The notes under the pieces are model-generated. The model was not told where the DNA came from, did no database searches, and saw only the letters and a program-made list of their open reading frames with translations. Positions 47,362 through 60,689 of a DNA stretch of 64,000 nucleotides are shown in pieces (position 1 is the first letter of the stretch; the number at the start of each line of letters is the position of its first letter). The stretch is from Actinomucor elegans (Eukaryota; Mucoromycota; Mucoromycetes; Mucorales; Mucoraceae). The position numbers were made by a program, and so were the translations under genes. The stretch lies in NCBI GenBank assembly GCA_026027325.1, contig JAMSLZ010000003.1, positions 2,604,001-2,668,000 of the forward strand. The letters are read 5' to 3'.

Positions 47362-50300
47362 TTAAAAGCGAGCACGCTTCTTTTTAGCTTGCTGTGATCT
47401 ATGATGTCTGTCAAGCTTGCGTTTGGCAGCAAGAGCAGGATTTGCTATCGCTAGAATAGCATCCTTTGATTTTCGTTCTTCTCTGCTTTTGACGACTTGT
47501 TGACGGACACGTTGGTAGACAGCGAAGTAAATAGTGGGACCAGCCTTATTTTGAAGCAAGTTCAGAACCTCATTTCCAAGTTGTTGAAGTCCCTCTATAG
47601 AGATATTGGTTAGCATTAGAATTCATTATATATTTAATGTCAATAACTTACCAAACCCAGCAGCTTTGTTTTGCTCATCATTTACTGTACGATAAATAGG
47701 AGCAACTACAGGCATAAGGTAAGGCGGTAATTCCTCAGGAGTCATTGTATTACAAATAGCTGCAAACCATTTGAAGATTGAAGAGCGCTATCAAAAATTA
47801 GAGTTAGTGGCTGGAATACTTTCATTTTAATGTAATATATCTTACAAGGATAATCGCACTCTTAATCTTTCTAATAGCAGCTCCACGAGCATCGAAAGAA
47901 GCCTTTCTGAATAGCCAATTAAGAGATCGTTTATGCGCCGCTTGACTAATTTTTGCCAGTACTTTGCTGTCCTTTTCTCCATCAATCACTTCATCAGCTG
48001 CATCATCGATCTTGATATCTTCTTCTTCATCATTTTGTACATCTTCTTCATCGGACATGTAATAGAAACATTTACCCACAAAGAACAAGTTCTTAACGAT
48101 TTGATCTGCTTGTTCCTGAGTGACATAATTACTCTTTAACTGCTCCAAAAAGTCAGTAGCTAACAAACGAAGAGTCTCCTTGTCTAAATAGTTGCACTTC
48201 GAGCTTGTTTCCTTGACTGTACGTGTTTCGGCATCAATTCCAGAAAAGTAGATACCATAAAGACGAGCAGAAGAAGATCGAATCCAGGAGTGGGGATATA
48301 AAAGCATATATTGCATACCTCTCCATACAGACTCGGTTTCTTGATCATAAACAAGCTTAGGGAATGTTTTAGTGATTTTGGCAAAGGCATTGATGGCGTA
48401 GTAAGTGACTTCCCAATCAATATCAATATCCATACTAGTATCTTCGTCTTCGTCTTCTTGATGCTGTTCGGCCTTTTCTTCAGCTTTCTTTCTGCTAGAC
48501 TCCAAAATAGTAGCTAAACGCTGAATCAAACCACTTGCTTGTGCACGTAATTGCGTTCCAAAGGTATCGATAGCTAAACCATATACTTGACAGGCGGCTC
48601 TCTGCAACTGAGACTTGCTTGTTTGATCCAACCACTTGTTGAGCAGTTTATAGATTGTTGCTAAACGCTCAGTGCTACGGGTTAACAAACTCTTGATCAA
48701 AGTTGCGGCCATTTCACGACATTTGGAGGATTCATCATTGATTAAACGCATCACCAACGCAAAGAAGATAGGATCAATATAATCCGCAAGAATTTCGTCA
48801 CCGAACTTTGTAATGATATGGTGCAGTAATTCCATAATAGACTCGCGACCAGTTTCGAATACATACTCTAGGTTCTTGATAATGAAACTCATTTGAGTCT
48901 TAAGACGGCCTTTACCTTGGGGATAATCCATCAAAAACATAAAATAAACTGAACGAGCTTGTTCTCGGATTTCTCTGCTTTGGTTGGTGACCATCACATT
49001 TGATACAGTATCCATCAATTCGTACATTTCCGGGGCCATGAACTTTCGAGAGATAATAGCTCGAACCAAAGCAAAAATTGTACCTTGTCTTTCAAGCTCT
49101 TCCATATCAGGACGGACAAAATTAAGGATGTAGGTAAGTTGAGCTTCAGTCAAAGAGGATTTCTCATTGTCACGGATACAGACAGTCAAAAGTTTTAAAC
49201 AAGCTTGAACCGTAGTAGTCTGAGAGCCACCAGAGGATTTGATCAATTCAAATGAACGCTTAATTGAAACAGCCACGGCAGACTCGATGTTGGGAATCTT
49301 CATAAGGATAAAGTGGCACATAATACGTGCTGCAAGCACAACATTGGCCGACTGACTAGAGTACAAGGTATTACCAACAGCATCGACAAGTTTCTTTAAT
49401 CTTCTGACATAGCCTTGATCCTTCAAGTCAAACTTGTTCTTCTTAAGCGCAGAAGACAGTAAACTTAAACCGAAATAAACGAAACGATAAGCATTAACAC
49501 GGTAGTATTCCACTGGCTCAACCATCACACGCTTCATTTGCACCTCAAAGTTCAGTTCTTTCTGGGTTTTCTTGACTTTGGCCTTTGGCTGCGCTTTGAA
49601 GTCTTCCAAGTTTTCTATGATCAAACCATAGGCAAAATCGAGCAACTCCAAAGATTCAAATTCAGGATTGTTCACCAAACCGATAGCAATACGACGAAGA
49701 AGATCTTCAACTTTGCGCAATGTACGACTGCTCTCAGTGCTTGACATGATGTCTTTAAGTGGGACCAAAAGTAACCCAACGTTCTTGAAGTGAATGATCT
49801 TGGAAATAAGTTCAAACGAAGCAGGACTACGGCGGCTTTTGGCTTCCTTGGTCTTACCAGTCATTTCATCTTTATCCTTCTCTTGACCTGCGGCACCAAA
49901 GATATCACTGACAAGGACGTTGACAAGATCTCTCAAACAGTAATCGAGATCACCAACATTCAAACGAGGGAACATATCCAACAGAAGCGAATTAACAGTG
50001 TAGCCTAAAACGTGCATTTCATAACCCTTCGTGAGAGCACCACGAAGTTCCTTGATGATATAATTAAAGTAAGAAGGACCTAAGAAAGCACTGATCTTGA
50101 TTAAAGTTTCACGCGTAATGTCTCTGACGTCTTGAGCACGACTACGAATGATATGACAGACAGAAGTCAAAAGACCAGGTAGGTTGATACGCTTAGACTT
50201 TTCGGGCAGATGGCAAAGAAGTTTAGCAATACCAAGAGCTAAAGGAACACGTACAATGACAGAATTTCTGCTCTTGTTATTATTCAGCAAGTTATTCAGT

Positions 50301-53300
50301 TCAGGCATAACCTTGGAGACAAGTGTATCATGGATCTTCTCGTTCTTATCCTTGGCCTCAGTATCAAGATCAACTTCCATTGCTTCTACTTCTTCGTTCA
50401 CGACTTCTTCATCAACTTCACCAGCATCCTTTGCGGCTTGCTTGATGATTTCTTCATTGGTTAAGTATTGGATTCTGACTTTTTGACGGCCCATGATCTT
50501 TTGTACAGCCTCATCCGACAGTTCGATGTGCTGTAAATCAAAATGGAACGCATCAAGAATACCAATCACCACTCGGACAAAGAGCCTTTCCTTTTCGTCA
50601 TTCTCTTTAATGAAACGCAAGTAAGTTTGAAGCAATCGGTAGTAATGGTTCCAGGGGAGGGCCTTGGAAAGAGCTGACAAAGTCAAGGTACATTGATGTA
50701 ACAAATTGTGATCTACAGTACGATCACTTTCAGTAAAGAAAGCAGAAATGATGGGGATAAATATATTGTTGATAGTAGCCACCTTCAATTTCGATTCATC
50801 AGAAACGTATTCTGCAAGTCGAAGCAAAGCACGGGCACGGCGATGGATTTGCATATGATAAACGTTATTAAAGAAGTTGATTTCTTCATCGCCATCACCA
50901 AGTAAAGGTACCATATCTTCAAAGATAGGAAGCTCAGGAAATGCCTTGATAGAAGCGCACAACAGAGTAACAAACTCCATACGGACAAGCTCTACGCGAG
51001 AGCGAAGGCCACGTTTGATGGCAGGGTAAATAACATGGTTTACATATCCAATCATCTTGCGCTTTTCTTCTTCATCTGTCTGCTGCTGAGTAGCTTTCAA
51101 GTATTGTGACATACAATGAGTAGCTGTACCGCGGATAGCCATTTCTTCAGGGTTGTGCATACAGTGAGTCAATTGGTGCAATATAGGAAGCCATTGATGA
51201 ACATTGAATTCGACATAATGAGTTTCAGCAATAGCGCTAAGAGCATCAAGCATTTCGTCATAATCGGGCAGATCAATACGCTTCTGTGAGTAAGCATTCA
51301 ACTTGGTTAAAAGTTCATCCACCTTAACAAGTTCAGGATTGACATCGGCAAAAGCATGGAATACTTCCAACAAACCAACACGACTTTCACGAGAATAAGC
51401 AGTTGCAAACATAGAAGAGGCCATCACATAGTAATGATGATAGAGAGTGGAGCCTGCTTCAAAGTTGGGGACAATACGAATGAATTTGGCCCAGATAGTA
51501 AAGATATCCTGCTTGGATTTTTCGGGAATAGTACGAGAAGGCTTCTTTAAACTGGGTAACAAAAGCTCAATGATGGTGGCAGCTTGCTCACCGTTCTTGG
51601 TATAAGGAGCAACGCGGGCAGCGATGGAAATTTCACGTACTGAGTATCTACCACTGCCAAACTTGGTATCGTCCTTGGATTGGGTGAGGCGATACTTGAG
51701 ATCATTCAAAATGAGATCGACATGAGGAATGATAAGCTTTTCCTTGAGAGAGAGAGCGCCATCAACTTCCATTTCCTCATCGCAAAGATTAAGAAGAGAC
51801 TCTAATATTTCCAATAGGACATGAAGGACATGTTCATTCAAACTTTTGACGGCCAAAGTAGCAACAATCTGAGGAATTACTCTAGTATCGTAATCAACGA
51901 GATAAAGAGCATACTCTCTCTTCTTTGACCAGACCAAAAAGAGGTTAACCAAGGAAGACATGTCTTGAGAACTATCAGAAGGCATGGTGGGCAAACGAGC
52001 CGAGATAAATGCTGAGAACATGGCAGGAACAAAAGGTGTAAAATTGAAACCACCATTGATCTTGAACATATCTACAATACGCTTCAAGGCCAACGCCTTG
52101 ACTTCCTTGGACTTGGTACTTTGATTGGCATTGACAGCAGTTTCTTGATCGATCTCCATCATATCTTCATCTTCGCTAGACTTATGGCTATGCACAAAAT
52201 TGATAATATACAGAGCAACCTTCAGAAGGTCAGGCACAAATGGTAAAATATGTGTAGCAAACTGTTTGATAGTATCTTCCAATAAGTTCAGCAAACCAGT
52301 TTGTTTTCTCCAAGCAACTTGTTCGAGGATATGCTTTCCTTCAGGAGCAAATTCGAATTTGGTCACTTGACCGTTTTCATCTGTTGTAACACCGGGAAGT
52401 TCAAGGATAGCTTTGAACGGCTCCAACGCAAGATCAAAAAAGATTCTAATTTCATTGGTTTTGCAGCAAGAAATACCGCCCAAAATGACCTTTCTACGCG
52501 AGTTTTTGCTACTCTTGCTTGATGCTTTGGCTCTTTGAATCAATCTACCATACAGAACACGCATCACAACAGGCATAAGACCAGCTCGATGCGCAGGATC
52601 GATCTGAATCTGCTCTTCATTTTGGATAAAAGTAGAAAGTTCATCACGGAACTTGACGTCGTCCACCAAATTACGCAGGTTATCGGCATAAGGCTTGATA
52701 TTAGGATCTTTCCAGGTAAAGATACACTCTAAAGCAGCGGCTTGAAGCTTGGCATCACCCATAGCGATAATACGCATAAAAGCAGCATTTAATTCATGGG
52801 TTCTGTATACTGCTTTCGTGTTTTTGAAGACGGAGAAAAGTGAAAGCCAAATAGCCATTTTGTTCTTGGTAATACGGCTAGAGTGTTGCAAAATTTGCAA
52901 TTCGGTGTTGGATCGCATAGCCTTGTCTTCTTCTTCGTCGTCTTCTGGTGCAGAGGTGAACTCGTTTTCCAAGAAATTGAAAAAAAGGACAACTAAGTTG
53001 CGGCCTTTAGCCTCAGTGATAGTTGGTGTTTCTTTCAGAATAGTCAACATCATATTGTAATAGCCCCAGAAGTCCATATGACCAGCTTCCTGATTGCTTA
53101 ATTCAGCAAATAGCAAAGCCAAACTTTGAGCTCTTTCTTCTTTCATGATAGTCCATGATCTGTTCTCGAGATGCATAAAGTTATTTAAGGTAGGACATTC
53201 AAAGGAGATCTTGCCAGTCTTGGTAGCATTACCGTTCTCTGCTTCGTCTGGTGTATTTACTTTGGTATGAACCTCTTTTGAAAAGCCATCCCAGATTAGG

Positions 53301-56114
53301 CTTTTCTCATCATCATACTTGATGATTTCACCATATACAATACTCCAGTATAATTCAGCGTTAACTTGAGAGAACGTAATCAAAGCTTTCTTGGCTTCAT
53401 CCCAAAGCGGGCGCAGATTGACAGTCAAAACACCCAAACTTAATCTTGGAACGAAATCAGTATACAAATCGGGTGTACGCTTAGAGCTGGTAATGAGGTT
53501 CAGCTTTTGAATCAAAACGACCTTATCACGGTATTCTTTGAAGGTTGCGTCGATTTCTTCCATATTCAAAGCTAATCTAGCAATTTCACAACGCTCGGGA
53601 AGCTTATGGTTTTCATCTGTTTTCATCATGGGCTGCTCAAACAAAGCAATAATCTTGAGAGTATTCAACCGACAGTTACGCTTATACGAGCTAAAGTTAA
53701 GCTTGAGAATAGGATAGAGTTTTTCCAACTTTTGTAACGAGAATTTATCTTGATCCGCATTACTATAGTTTGCATTTAGTATTAAGTAACATGGAATCGT
53801 AGACAATACTATCTTACCCAGAATACAAAAGATCCAAATAACGATATATACCAGACAGCACTACCTCATTTTGAGAATGATCCACCAAGACTTCATCTAC
53901 AAGCTTGCTGTGAATATCCTTCATTTCAGAAAGAACCCTGCTATTGTTAGCAGCAATGGCCGCTAGGGACTCGAGTGTCAAACCCATCAAAGACTCCAAG
54001 ACAAAGTTCTGATGAGCCAAGATATATGGGGTCTTAACAAGTGCATTTTGGTCTGCATTCACTTTTAAAAAGTCGGAAAGAGAAACAAACAAGGACATGA
54101 CTACTGAGAACACCTTATCGACAGAAACTTGTAGCTTGGGTAACACATGAAGAGCCGAAGCTAAGATGGTGATTGCAGACATATTGGATTCCTCTGCCTA
54201 TACGAATACCCGAATATTAGTTTCACTTATTTAGTAAGCTCCATGATATTACTTACCTTCATATCAGTAGAATTCAAAATGTCTCTCTCCTTTGCCCAGT
54301 CATAATCCTTGCTCATGATCTCCAAAATACCTTCAACCATGGACTTCTGATTTTTGTTTGCTGAAGGAAAACGCAGAAGACCTTCTGCAGTTAATGATGA
54401 TGACAAGGATCCTGAACTTAAAATAAGAACATTCGTAGAAAGGACTTCAGATAAGAACAAGATTGTCTCATAAGAGTTTCTTTCGAAATGGTTGGATGCA
54501 TATTTGATGATGTTGGGTAGACATATTTGAGTATAATTGGACCACTTCAACTTGGCTAGTGAGAGGTAAAAGCCATATACTAGTTCGCAATCATCAAAGC
54601 TATTAAGAGTGTCCAAAATGACACGTCCTCCACTCACAACAACCTCCAAAGATCCATGACATAATGTGCCTGTGATAGAGCGCAAAATTTGCTTGTAAAT
54701 ATAGTTGGAATAGGTGTTTAACTTGGCGCTGAAAACAGTCTTGGTTACTTGCTCGAGTCTCGCAATAATAGGCTTGAAGTCTTCAACACGACTACCTTTA
54801 CGAACAGTAACGATCATCGTCAAAAGGGACATATGGATAGCAACGTATTTTTCATTCATCTGTTTTCCGTCCAATTGAGTTCCCAATTCATTGAGTACAA
54901 TATCAATCATAGGGGTAAAGTGCTGGCGGTAGGTATGATGAAGCATCAGCAGAGTTGTTTTTGTCAAAAGGCTATGAATAGGGCTAATTGGCAAGTCATC
55001 TACAGATATATCTTCGTTATAAGATTGAATCAACAATTCTTTATAGATTGCTTCGCCTCTCGAGTGGATACGATGATCAATTTGCTAATTAGCGGTCTGT
55101 TAGTTTTTGTTTCCTCATTCAATAATGCACACGCCTGTGTTTTACCTTAATAGATTCGAAAAATAACATAGCTAAACCTTCTTCAAATTCGATGGATGGC
55201 TGATTTCTCAAACTATCCAAAATGTATTTGATGATCTTCGTTAAATCTGCACCACGCGTCTTGCGTAGTAAAAAGGCAAACGCTTCTGCGGTAAAATGAC
55301 GAACATATGGCTTTGCTTGATTATCCTCACCCAACAACTTAGCCAGTAAACTAAAAAAAAAAAGAACATTAATAAGATTGCAATTGAAGCATTGATCGAA
55401 TTATAGCCTACAGAAAAGTTTGATCAAGATCTGGTAAAATTTGTCTGGAGAGAAACTTGAAAAGATATGCAATACAGTTGAAAACGTTCTATAAAAATAG
55501 TTATCCAAGATTAGTTGTGTTTCTTCCAATATACTCAATTTATATGCATACCTCTAACAGCTTGATATCTTGATGATATACTAGAGGGAGTACACATGAT
55601 AGCATGCGAGGATAATAAGGATAGAATTCACCTTCCAAATCTTTAGCAAGCTTGGTGACCAAACTAATGGAGGGATCAATGTTAATCTATGAATGCAAAA
55701 TACAAGTAATGCGCAAAAACGTACTCTAACAGACCGTCCAAAGCTAAACTATCTTTCACTTTTAAATGTTTCTCGAGAATATTGATGATTTCTTCTTTGT
55801 GATGAATAATAGAAGGCAAGGACTTTACAAGAGGCTTCATTTCTTTTGCAAAATCCTTAAAATGTCTCGTCATGTTCAAATCTTTCCATTCTTCCAAAGC
55901 CTCATAGAAAAACGATCCATGGTCATCAGGTTCGTCGTCCACTACTCGAGATCTACGTACAACATCGACTTTTATACGCTCTACTCGAGTTTTGAAGGAT
56001 TGGTACTATATAAAAAAAAGTCAAACATTCCGTCTCTAAAGCACCGAGAAAATGAATTACCTTGAACCTGGTGTCTGCTTGACCAGTATTAAGTTCAAGA
56101 GGAAGTTCCTTCAT
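47362..56114 (-). CDS. UTP20: U3 snoRNP / small-subunit processome protein Utp20
   Basis: Giant HEAT-repeat protein of the small-subunit processome, needed for 18S rRNA maturation in the nucleolus. Ten exons (56061-56114, 55725-56005, 55552-55663, 55412-55488, 55146-55350, 54257-55084, 53818-54197, 47846-53762, 47652-47787, 47362-47594) give 2,740 aa, between yeast (about 2,490) and human (2,785). The N-terminus has FKYQSFKTRVERIKVDVV, then LDLVTKLAKDLEGEFY and PYVRHFTAEAFAFLLRKTRG. The end is a basic coiled tail (ANPALAAKRKLDRHHRSQQ, KKKRARF). Exon 8 alone is 5.9 kb. The first seven exons sit within 2.3 kb, so introns cluster at the 5' end. Acidic tracts rich in D/E occur in the central and C-terminal thirds. 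Confidence 0.96.
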
Positions 56115-56769
56115 GATTCAATACTTTTTTCGAAGCAAAGTAATGTGAAAAAAGACTAAAGATACCTGACCTTTTTTTGCAGAGCTGAGGCTGTGACAGT
56201 TCCGAAGCAATTTGGCACAAAGAAAAGCAGTCTTACTACTGCAGCGCCACAGTACTGCCTGTGTAATGCATGAATTGCATCTGCCTTTTAAAAGGCGTTT
56301 TAATCATACAAACTTTTTTGATTGGTTGCAGGGAATAAATCGTTAACGCGCCGTAATAACCATTACTAGAAGAGACTCACTATCTCGAGACATTTTGGCT
56401 GATAATGAAAATACTGTACCTACCTGCTGATTAATGATTCAAGTTCAGAGTGTCGTTGAATACGTTAGTAACTCAAATTTATTTTAATTTTTTAGTTCCA
56501 TTAAAAATCCTGGATATTCGCTCAATTGTAATCTGTAATATATATGCAATGGTTGCTTTCGACGTTTTTTCCTTCCTTTTATTGGGCAATGTTAATACGA
56601 AAATGGCTTAGGAAACATCATGGATAGACTATCAAATGTTTTATCCTAGATATCAAAATTTAGAGGGTGGTATCGTGTGTTAAAAAAAAAAGGTAAAAGC
56701 GTAAAAGTGTTTAGAATAAAAGCAGAAAAAGTCCAAATACTCAGCCCTTTATTAAAGGACCCAACGGTT

Positions 56770-56848
56770 ACAGCTGTCTATTCTGAACATGTGCAAGTCA
56801 TTAGATGCAATATTATACCAAGATCATCGGCTGAGAGATTTATTGATC
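56770..56848 (+). repeat. dispersed ~75-bp repeat, copy 16
   Basis: Reads ACAGCTGTCTATTCTGAACA, GTCATTAGATGCAATATTAT, ACCAAGATCATCGGCTGAG, AGATTTATTGATC. Forms the inner part of the left arm of the foldback element. Confidence 0.75.
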
Positions 56849-56937
56849 ATTAGCAATAGTTTGTATAAGAAATGCATCGATCTTGTTATCAATCGCTAAA
56901 TGTAATAAATTGATCAAAAATAATGGTTTTATGACAT

Positions 56938-56998
56938 GTAGCGCCTCATTGTGGACGCCTATTAGTCATTGGGTGCGATATTAATTATAAATCGATCG
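56938..56998 (+). repeat. dispersed ~75-bp repeat, copy 17
   Basis: Reads GTAGCGCCTCATTGTGGAC, CTATTAGTCATTGGGTGCGA, TATTAATTATAAATCGATCG; lies in the loop of the foldback element. Confidence 0.6.
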
Positions 56999-57084
56999 AA
57001 AAACCCAGCGCTGTTAAGATTTTTCGATTTATCTGCAAAGTCCTCAGGGTAAACCTTCGGGCCCTAATGTTTAAAAGCAGTCTA

Positions 57085-57131
57085 TGCTTAATATTGCATC
57101 TAATAGCTTGCATATGTTCAGAATAGGCAGT
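57085..57131 (-). repeat. dispersed ~75-bp repeat, copy 18
   Basis: Minus-strand reading: CTGCCTATTCTGAACATATG, CAAGCTATTAGATGCAATAT, TAAGC. Forms the inner part of the right arm. Confidence 0.65.
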
Positions 57132-58193
57132 AGCATCTGTTGGGTTCTTTATTAAAGGGCTGAGTATTTGAACTTTCTCTGTCTACATTCTGAATATTTT
57201 TGTATTGTTTGGTGACGAGTGCTTCTCTCCAACTTTTATTCCCAGTTTTTTGCGTAATAAAATGGAGCACTGGTAAAAATAAAGCTAAGACAATATCAAC
57301 ATCATGTTAACTGGTTTTGGATAGTAGACAAGACTAATCAATTTTATTTGCGCTAGCGAAAAACGAAGTATACTATAGTATACGTTTACAAAAAGCCAAG
57401 TACTCATATCTTCTTTAAACAGACTGCCTCAAGTATCTTGAAGATGGCTACGTGTCACTGCCAGTAGTTTGCACTGAAGATGGTCAAAATCAACATGACG
57501 CGCCAAGTCCTGTATTAGTTTGAGGATATAGCGCGTTTACCTATTTAATTCTTACTATAAAAAGCTAATAGCTTTTAAACTATGGTGATCCGCATACTCT
57601 AGTCTCTAAGGTTGATCGTAGAGGGGTGTTGATAGCAAAAATAACTCATAAAGATATAGCTTTGAAACATGTAATACATACTTGTGTGACTTTTGATTCA
57701 AAGATGTGATACCATAGCTTGTCATCAATTCTGCAAATGACATCTTTATGCCATGATTAAAGCCATTTTTTTTCAATATAAGATTAGTGTCATTTATACC
57801 ATCATCTTTACAGAAAGAGTCTATAATCAAGTGCCAAGAAAAGGCACTATTATCGCGCCGAGAAACAACTTCCGCTTTGTGGCCACTATGATAACGTGTT
57901 GGATTCAACATGTGTTTTATACAAAAGTGTAGCATATTTAATCTTCTTTATACAATAATGTAGGTTTTGGACGTTTAAAAAGAAAGGTATATGATGGTAA
58001 CTTAGTCTAACATGAATACAAATGTCGATAGCTGAGTGTTTTTTCAACTGCAACTAAGCATTGGTCTCTAAGGTCTACTTCCATAGACTCTTCTATTGAT
58101 ACTTGTTGGTATGGCGAATATAATTGAGTTTGTATTTGTCAGCCAAAAGGTGCAGATGATGGATAATGTACAGTGATTGAGGTATATGTATAT

Positions 58194-59232
58194 TTACAGT
58201 TCAAGTCCGGCCATTGTGCCATCGCCTAGGCCTGACAATCCTCCATTCTATGAAGACACAGTCAGTTTCAATTATGACAAAAAGAAAAAAGGATACTTAC
58301 GTCAAGTGGACAGGCAAAAGTGGCGGATGATGATATGGTGGGATGCACTTTAATGAAAAGTACCTTGGCTGTAAGATGGATCGTATAGTCAACAGTGATA
58401 TCCTGTTTTTCACCACCAGTTAACCCACATTTTTCAGCAATTTCACTAAGCATTGACTGATCGACATCGATGTTGGGATTATATTGAATCGCGAAAGGAA
58501 AGGTAAAGTTGAAGTTGCTGTACTTTGGTACAAATTGTTCAGCAAGATATCCACCTCCAATTTGAGTTTTTCCGCCATTTTTAGTCGGGTAATATGCCTG
58601 TGGATTACAGAAAAAAAAAGAGTTACACACAGAAAACACAAGTCAAGTCTAGATTTTTACCGTAGCGGTGATATCCGTCAAGTCTATACTAAGTAGGTTT
58701 GGGTTGTTTACAGCAACGATTAGGCCAAAATTAATATTGAATCCGTCTCCAGAAAAGCTGATTTGAGAACCTGTAGTAGGACTAGAAGATACACCAGCCA
58801 TATCGACTGTTGGCATAATAAATGTACCAGCAATGGCACCCAGAACAATGATGACGATAATAATAGATATAATAATAAACCACAGTATACCGGCTGCCCA
58901 GAGAGGAAGACAACAAGCACAGCACATGCATCTTACACAACAGTTACGATCAGCCATTCGCCTCCTTGGCTGGTGCTGCTTTTCTACATCAGCGTGCTGC
59001 TCAACCATTTCAGGCATATAGTTACGTTCGTCTTTCCAAATGACAGTTTGATGAGTGTTAAATTTTAATTGAATTCTTATTGAATATATATACCTTTTTC
59101 CACCAGTTTATCCGGGTTAGTTTCCATTTGATTAACAGTCGGTGTTGGTGAGGGTGCTTCATAGCCATTATGTACAGGTAAAGCTGGTGGAGGTCTGCGG
59201 TCAAACTCTGCTGGATAATCGTTATATGCCAT
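58194..59232 (-). CDS. LEA type 2-like single-pass membrane protein
   Basis: Four exons (59094-59232, 58661-59031, 58301-58597, 58194-58247) give 286 aa. A proline-rich cytosolic head (DRRPPPALPVHNGY) leads to a cysteine cluster (NCCVRCMCCACCLP), suited to palmitoylation, and one strong membrane helix (AAGILWFIIISIIIVIIVLGAIAGTF). The extracytosolic part has the LEA2/NDR1-like order FGLIVAVNNPNLLSIDLTDI, a variable strand region with FNFTFPFAIQYNP, and TVDYTIHLTAKVLFIKVHPT. LEA2 domains in fungi are found in vacuolar, tonoplast or plasma-membrane proteins of unclear role. No enzyme motif is present. Confidence 0.75.
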
Positions 59233-60689
59233 TAGCGATAAAGAGAAGTAAAGTGTAAAGAAACGGAAAAGAGATAAAAAGGATATTAATAATTTTTAGC
59301 TTCCTTTTATATTTCGGAGCCCGGGTATTGTTAAAGTAAGCAGCAGCTTACAATCGATAATAAAGTACTCTATTGAATATCCGAAGATTAAGATATAAAG
59401 GGATAAGTCGAATTTTTGAAACGTATCCAACCCTATAGTATGTCTTTAGATTATCAAGTTAGAAGTAAATTTACTTATTTGGCTGATCCATATACAAAGC
59501 AACCAAAAAAACGTATGTCAAAAAGAAAACCATATAGTGAGTGCTTTGGGCACCAAGCTGATCGGGAATTCAACCTCGATTAGTTGTTGTGTTGTTGGTT
59601 GAGCCTCCTCATCTAAATTTACTATTTCTGAACCACGTACAAGGAAGTAAGCTGCTATATTAATCGAGAAAAAAACATTTCATTAACAATCTTGATCCAA
59701 GAATACGTTTATCTACAAAAATTACTACTATCAATCATATAAAACACTATCTTCGATCAAGTAATACTACGTAATCAATTTTTTTTTTACCATATGTCTA
59801 AACCAAGGGTTTCAATAATGAGTCAGGAACATAGAATTATTTGGCTAATGAAGGTAATAAACTCGCAAATGCAAACACACGGTTTTATACCACAACAACA
59901 TTGCAATAAGTCTTTAGTTGTATCAGATGTTGCAGCTCATTTTGAGCATGGAATACCTTTTCGATGCGACATTTGACCGAGATCGGTCCAGATTGCATCC
60001 GTCAAATTGAGTGCTACAGAGTTTTTTTTATTATTATTCGTACATTTTTTAGCTCCGAAATTCAAAAATACTCTAAACCGAAAAACATAAAAGTCAAACG
60101 TAGAAGACAACAAACGTATTACTAAGACCTTAATGCTTAATATAATCTGTAGATAGTTAGGCGTTCTCTCGATGCTGTAACTTGTAAAAAAAATAAAAAA
60201 ATAAAATAAAATAAAAAAAAAAAAGTAAAAAGCAGAAAAAAGACGCTTCAAATAACGAAAAAGTATATTCGATCGGAATCGCCTAGCGTTCGTTTATGCA
60301 CTTATGAAATACGAAATTAAATTCAATGATAAGAGCAGATTCTGTTCTCTAGATTACCCGGACTCAATTTTTGTATCTCGGTTCCTTACCGAGATATATC
60401 CAATTTTATAATTTTAATTGAGAGTACCCTGTTGGTGGACTTCTATCTGCAATATCTAGTGACCAATGAAATTTTTTACTTCGTATCATAATAATATTAT
60501 TATCAAGCATGCTGGTCAAAGAATGGCCTATACGAATGCTAGAGCTACAATCTTAGTTAGGGTGTCTATATGTGTTTGTTATTACAACAGCTACATAATA
60601 GTCTTACAAAATAAGCGATTAGTTTTCAGATAAAGCGCTTGTATATTTAAGCTAGTGTTTCGTCTGTATTTTATTAAAGCAGAGCTGTT
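59233..60689. other. spacer with a 47-codon ORF and a repeat copy
   Basis: About 1.5 kb. A short plus frame at 59440-59583 (47 codons, basic, with KQPKKRMSKRKP) follows a plausible ATG but is too short to call. A repeat copy lies at 59930-59996. A- and T-rich runs occur around 60170-60230. Confidence 0.4.
59930..59996 (+). repeat. dispersed ~75-bp repeat, copy 19
   Basis: Near-consensus copy: TTGCAGCTCATTTTGAGCAT, GGAATACC, TCGATGCGACATTTGACCGA, GATCGGTCCAG. Confidence 0.75.

Larger units (their letters stand above)
56724..57180. repeat. 0.46-kb inverted-repeat (foldback/MITE-like) element
   Basis: The left arm (about 56724-56807) and right arm (about 57096-57180) are inverted copies of each other: both read, from outside in, TCAAATACTCAGCCCTTTA (left with one change, TCC), AAAG.ACCCAAC, CTATTCTGAACAT.TGCAAG and TTAGATGCAATATTA. 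The arms end in the same sequence as the dispersed 75-bp repeat, and a further copy lies in the loop. No coding capacity. Target duplication was not found with confidence. Confidence 0.75.
56115..58193. other. spacer with an inverted-repeat element
   Basis: 2.1 kb between UTP20 and the LEA2-like gene. It holds the foldback element at 56724-57180 and three copies of the dispersed repeat within it. A 109-codon minus frame at 57606-57935 starts with ATG but has no motif, partner exon or family I know. Confidence 0.45.

Noticed and set aside
57606..57935. 109-codon minus frame with an ATG
   Set aside because: No family motif and no support from splicing; kept only as a note in the spacer entry.
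59440..59583. 47-codon plus ORF
   Set aside because: Too short and without motif; may be the first exon of something but no partner exon fits.
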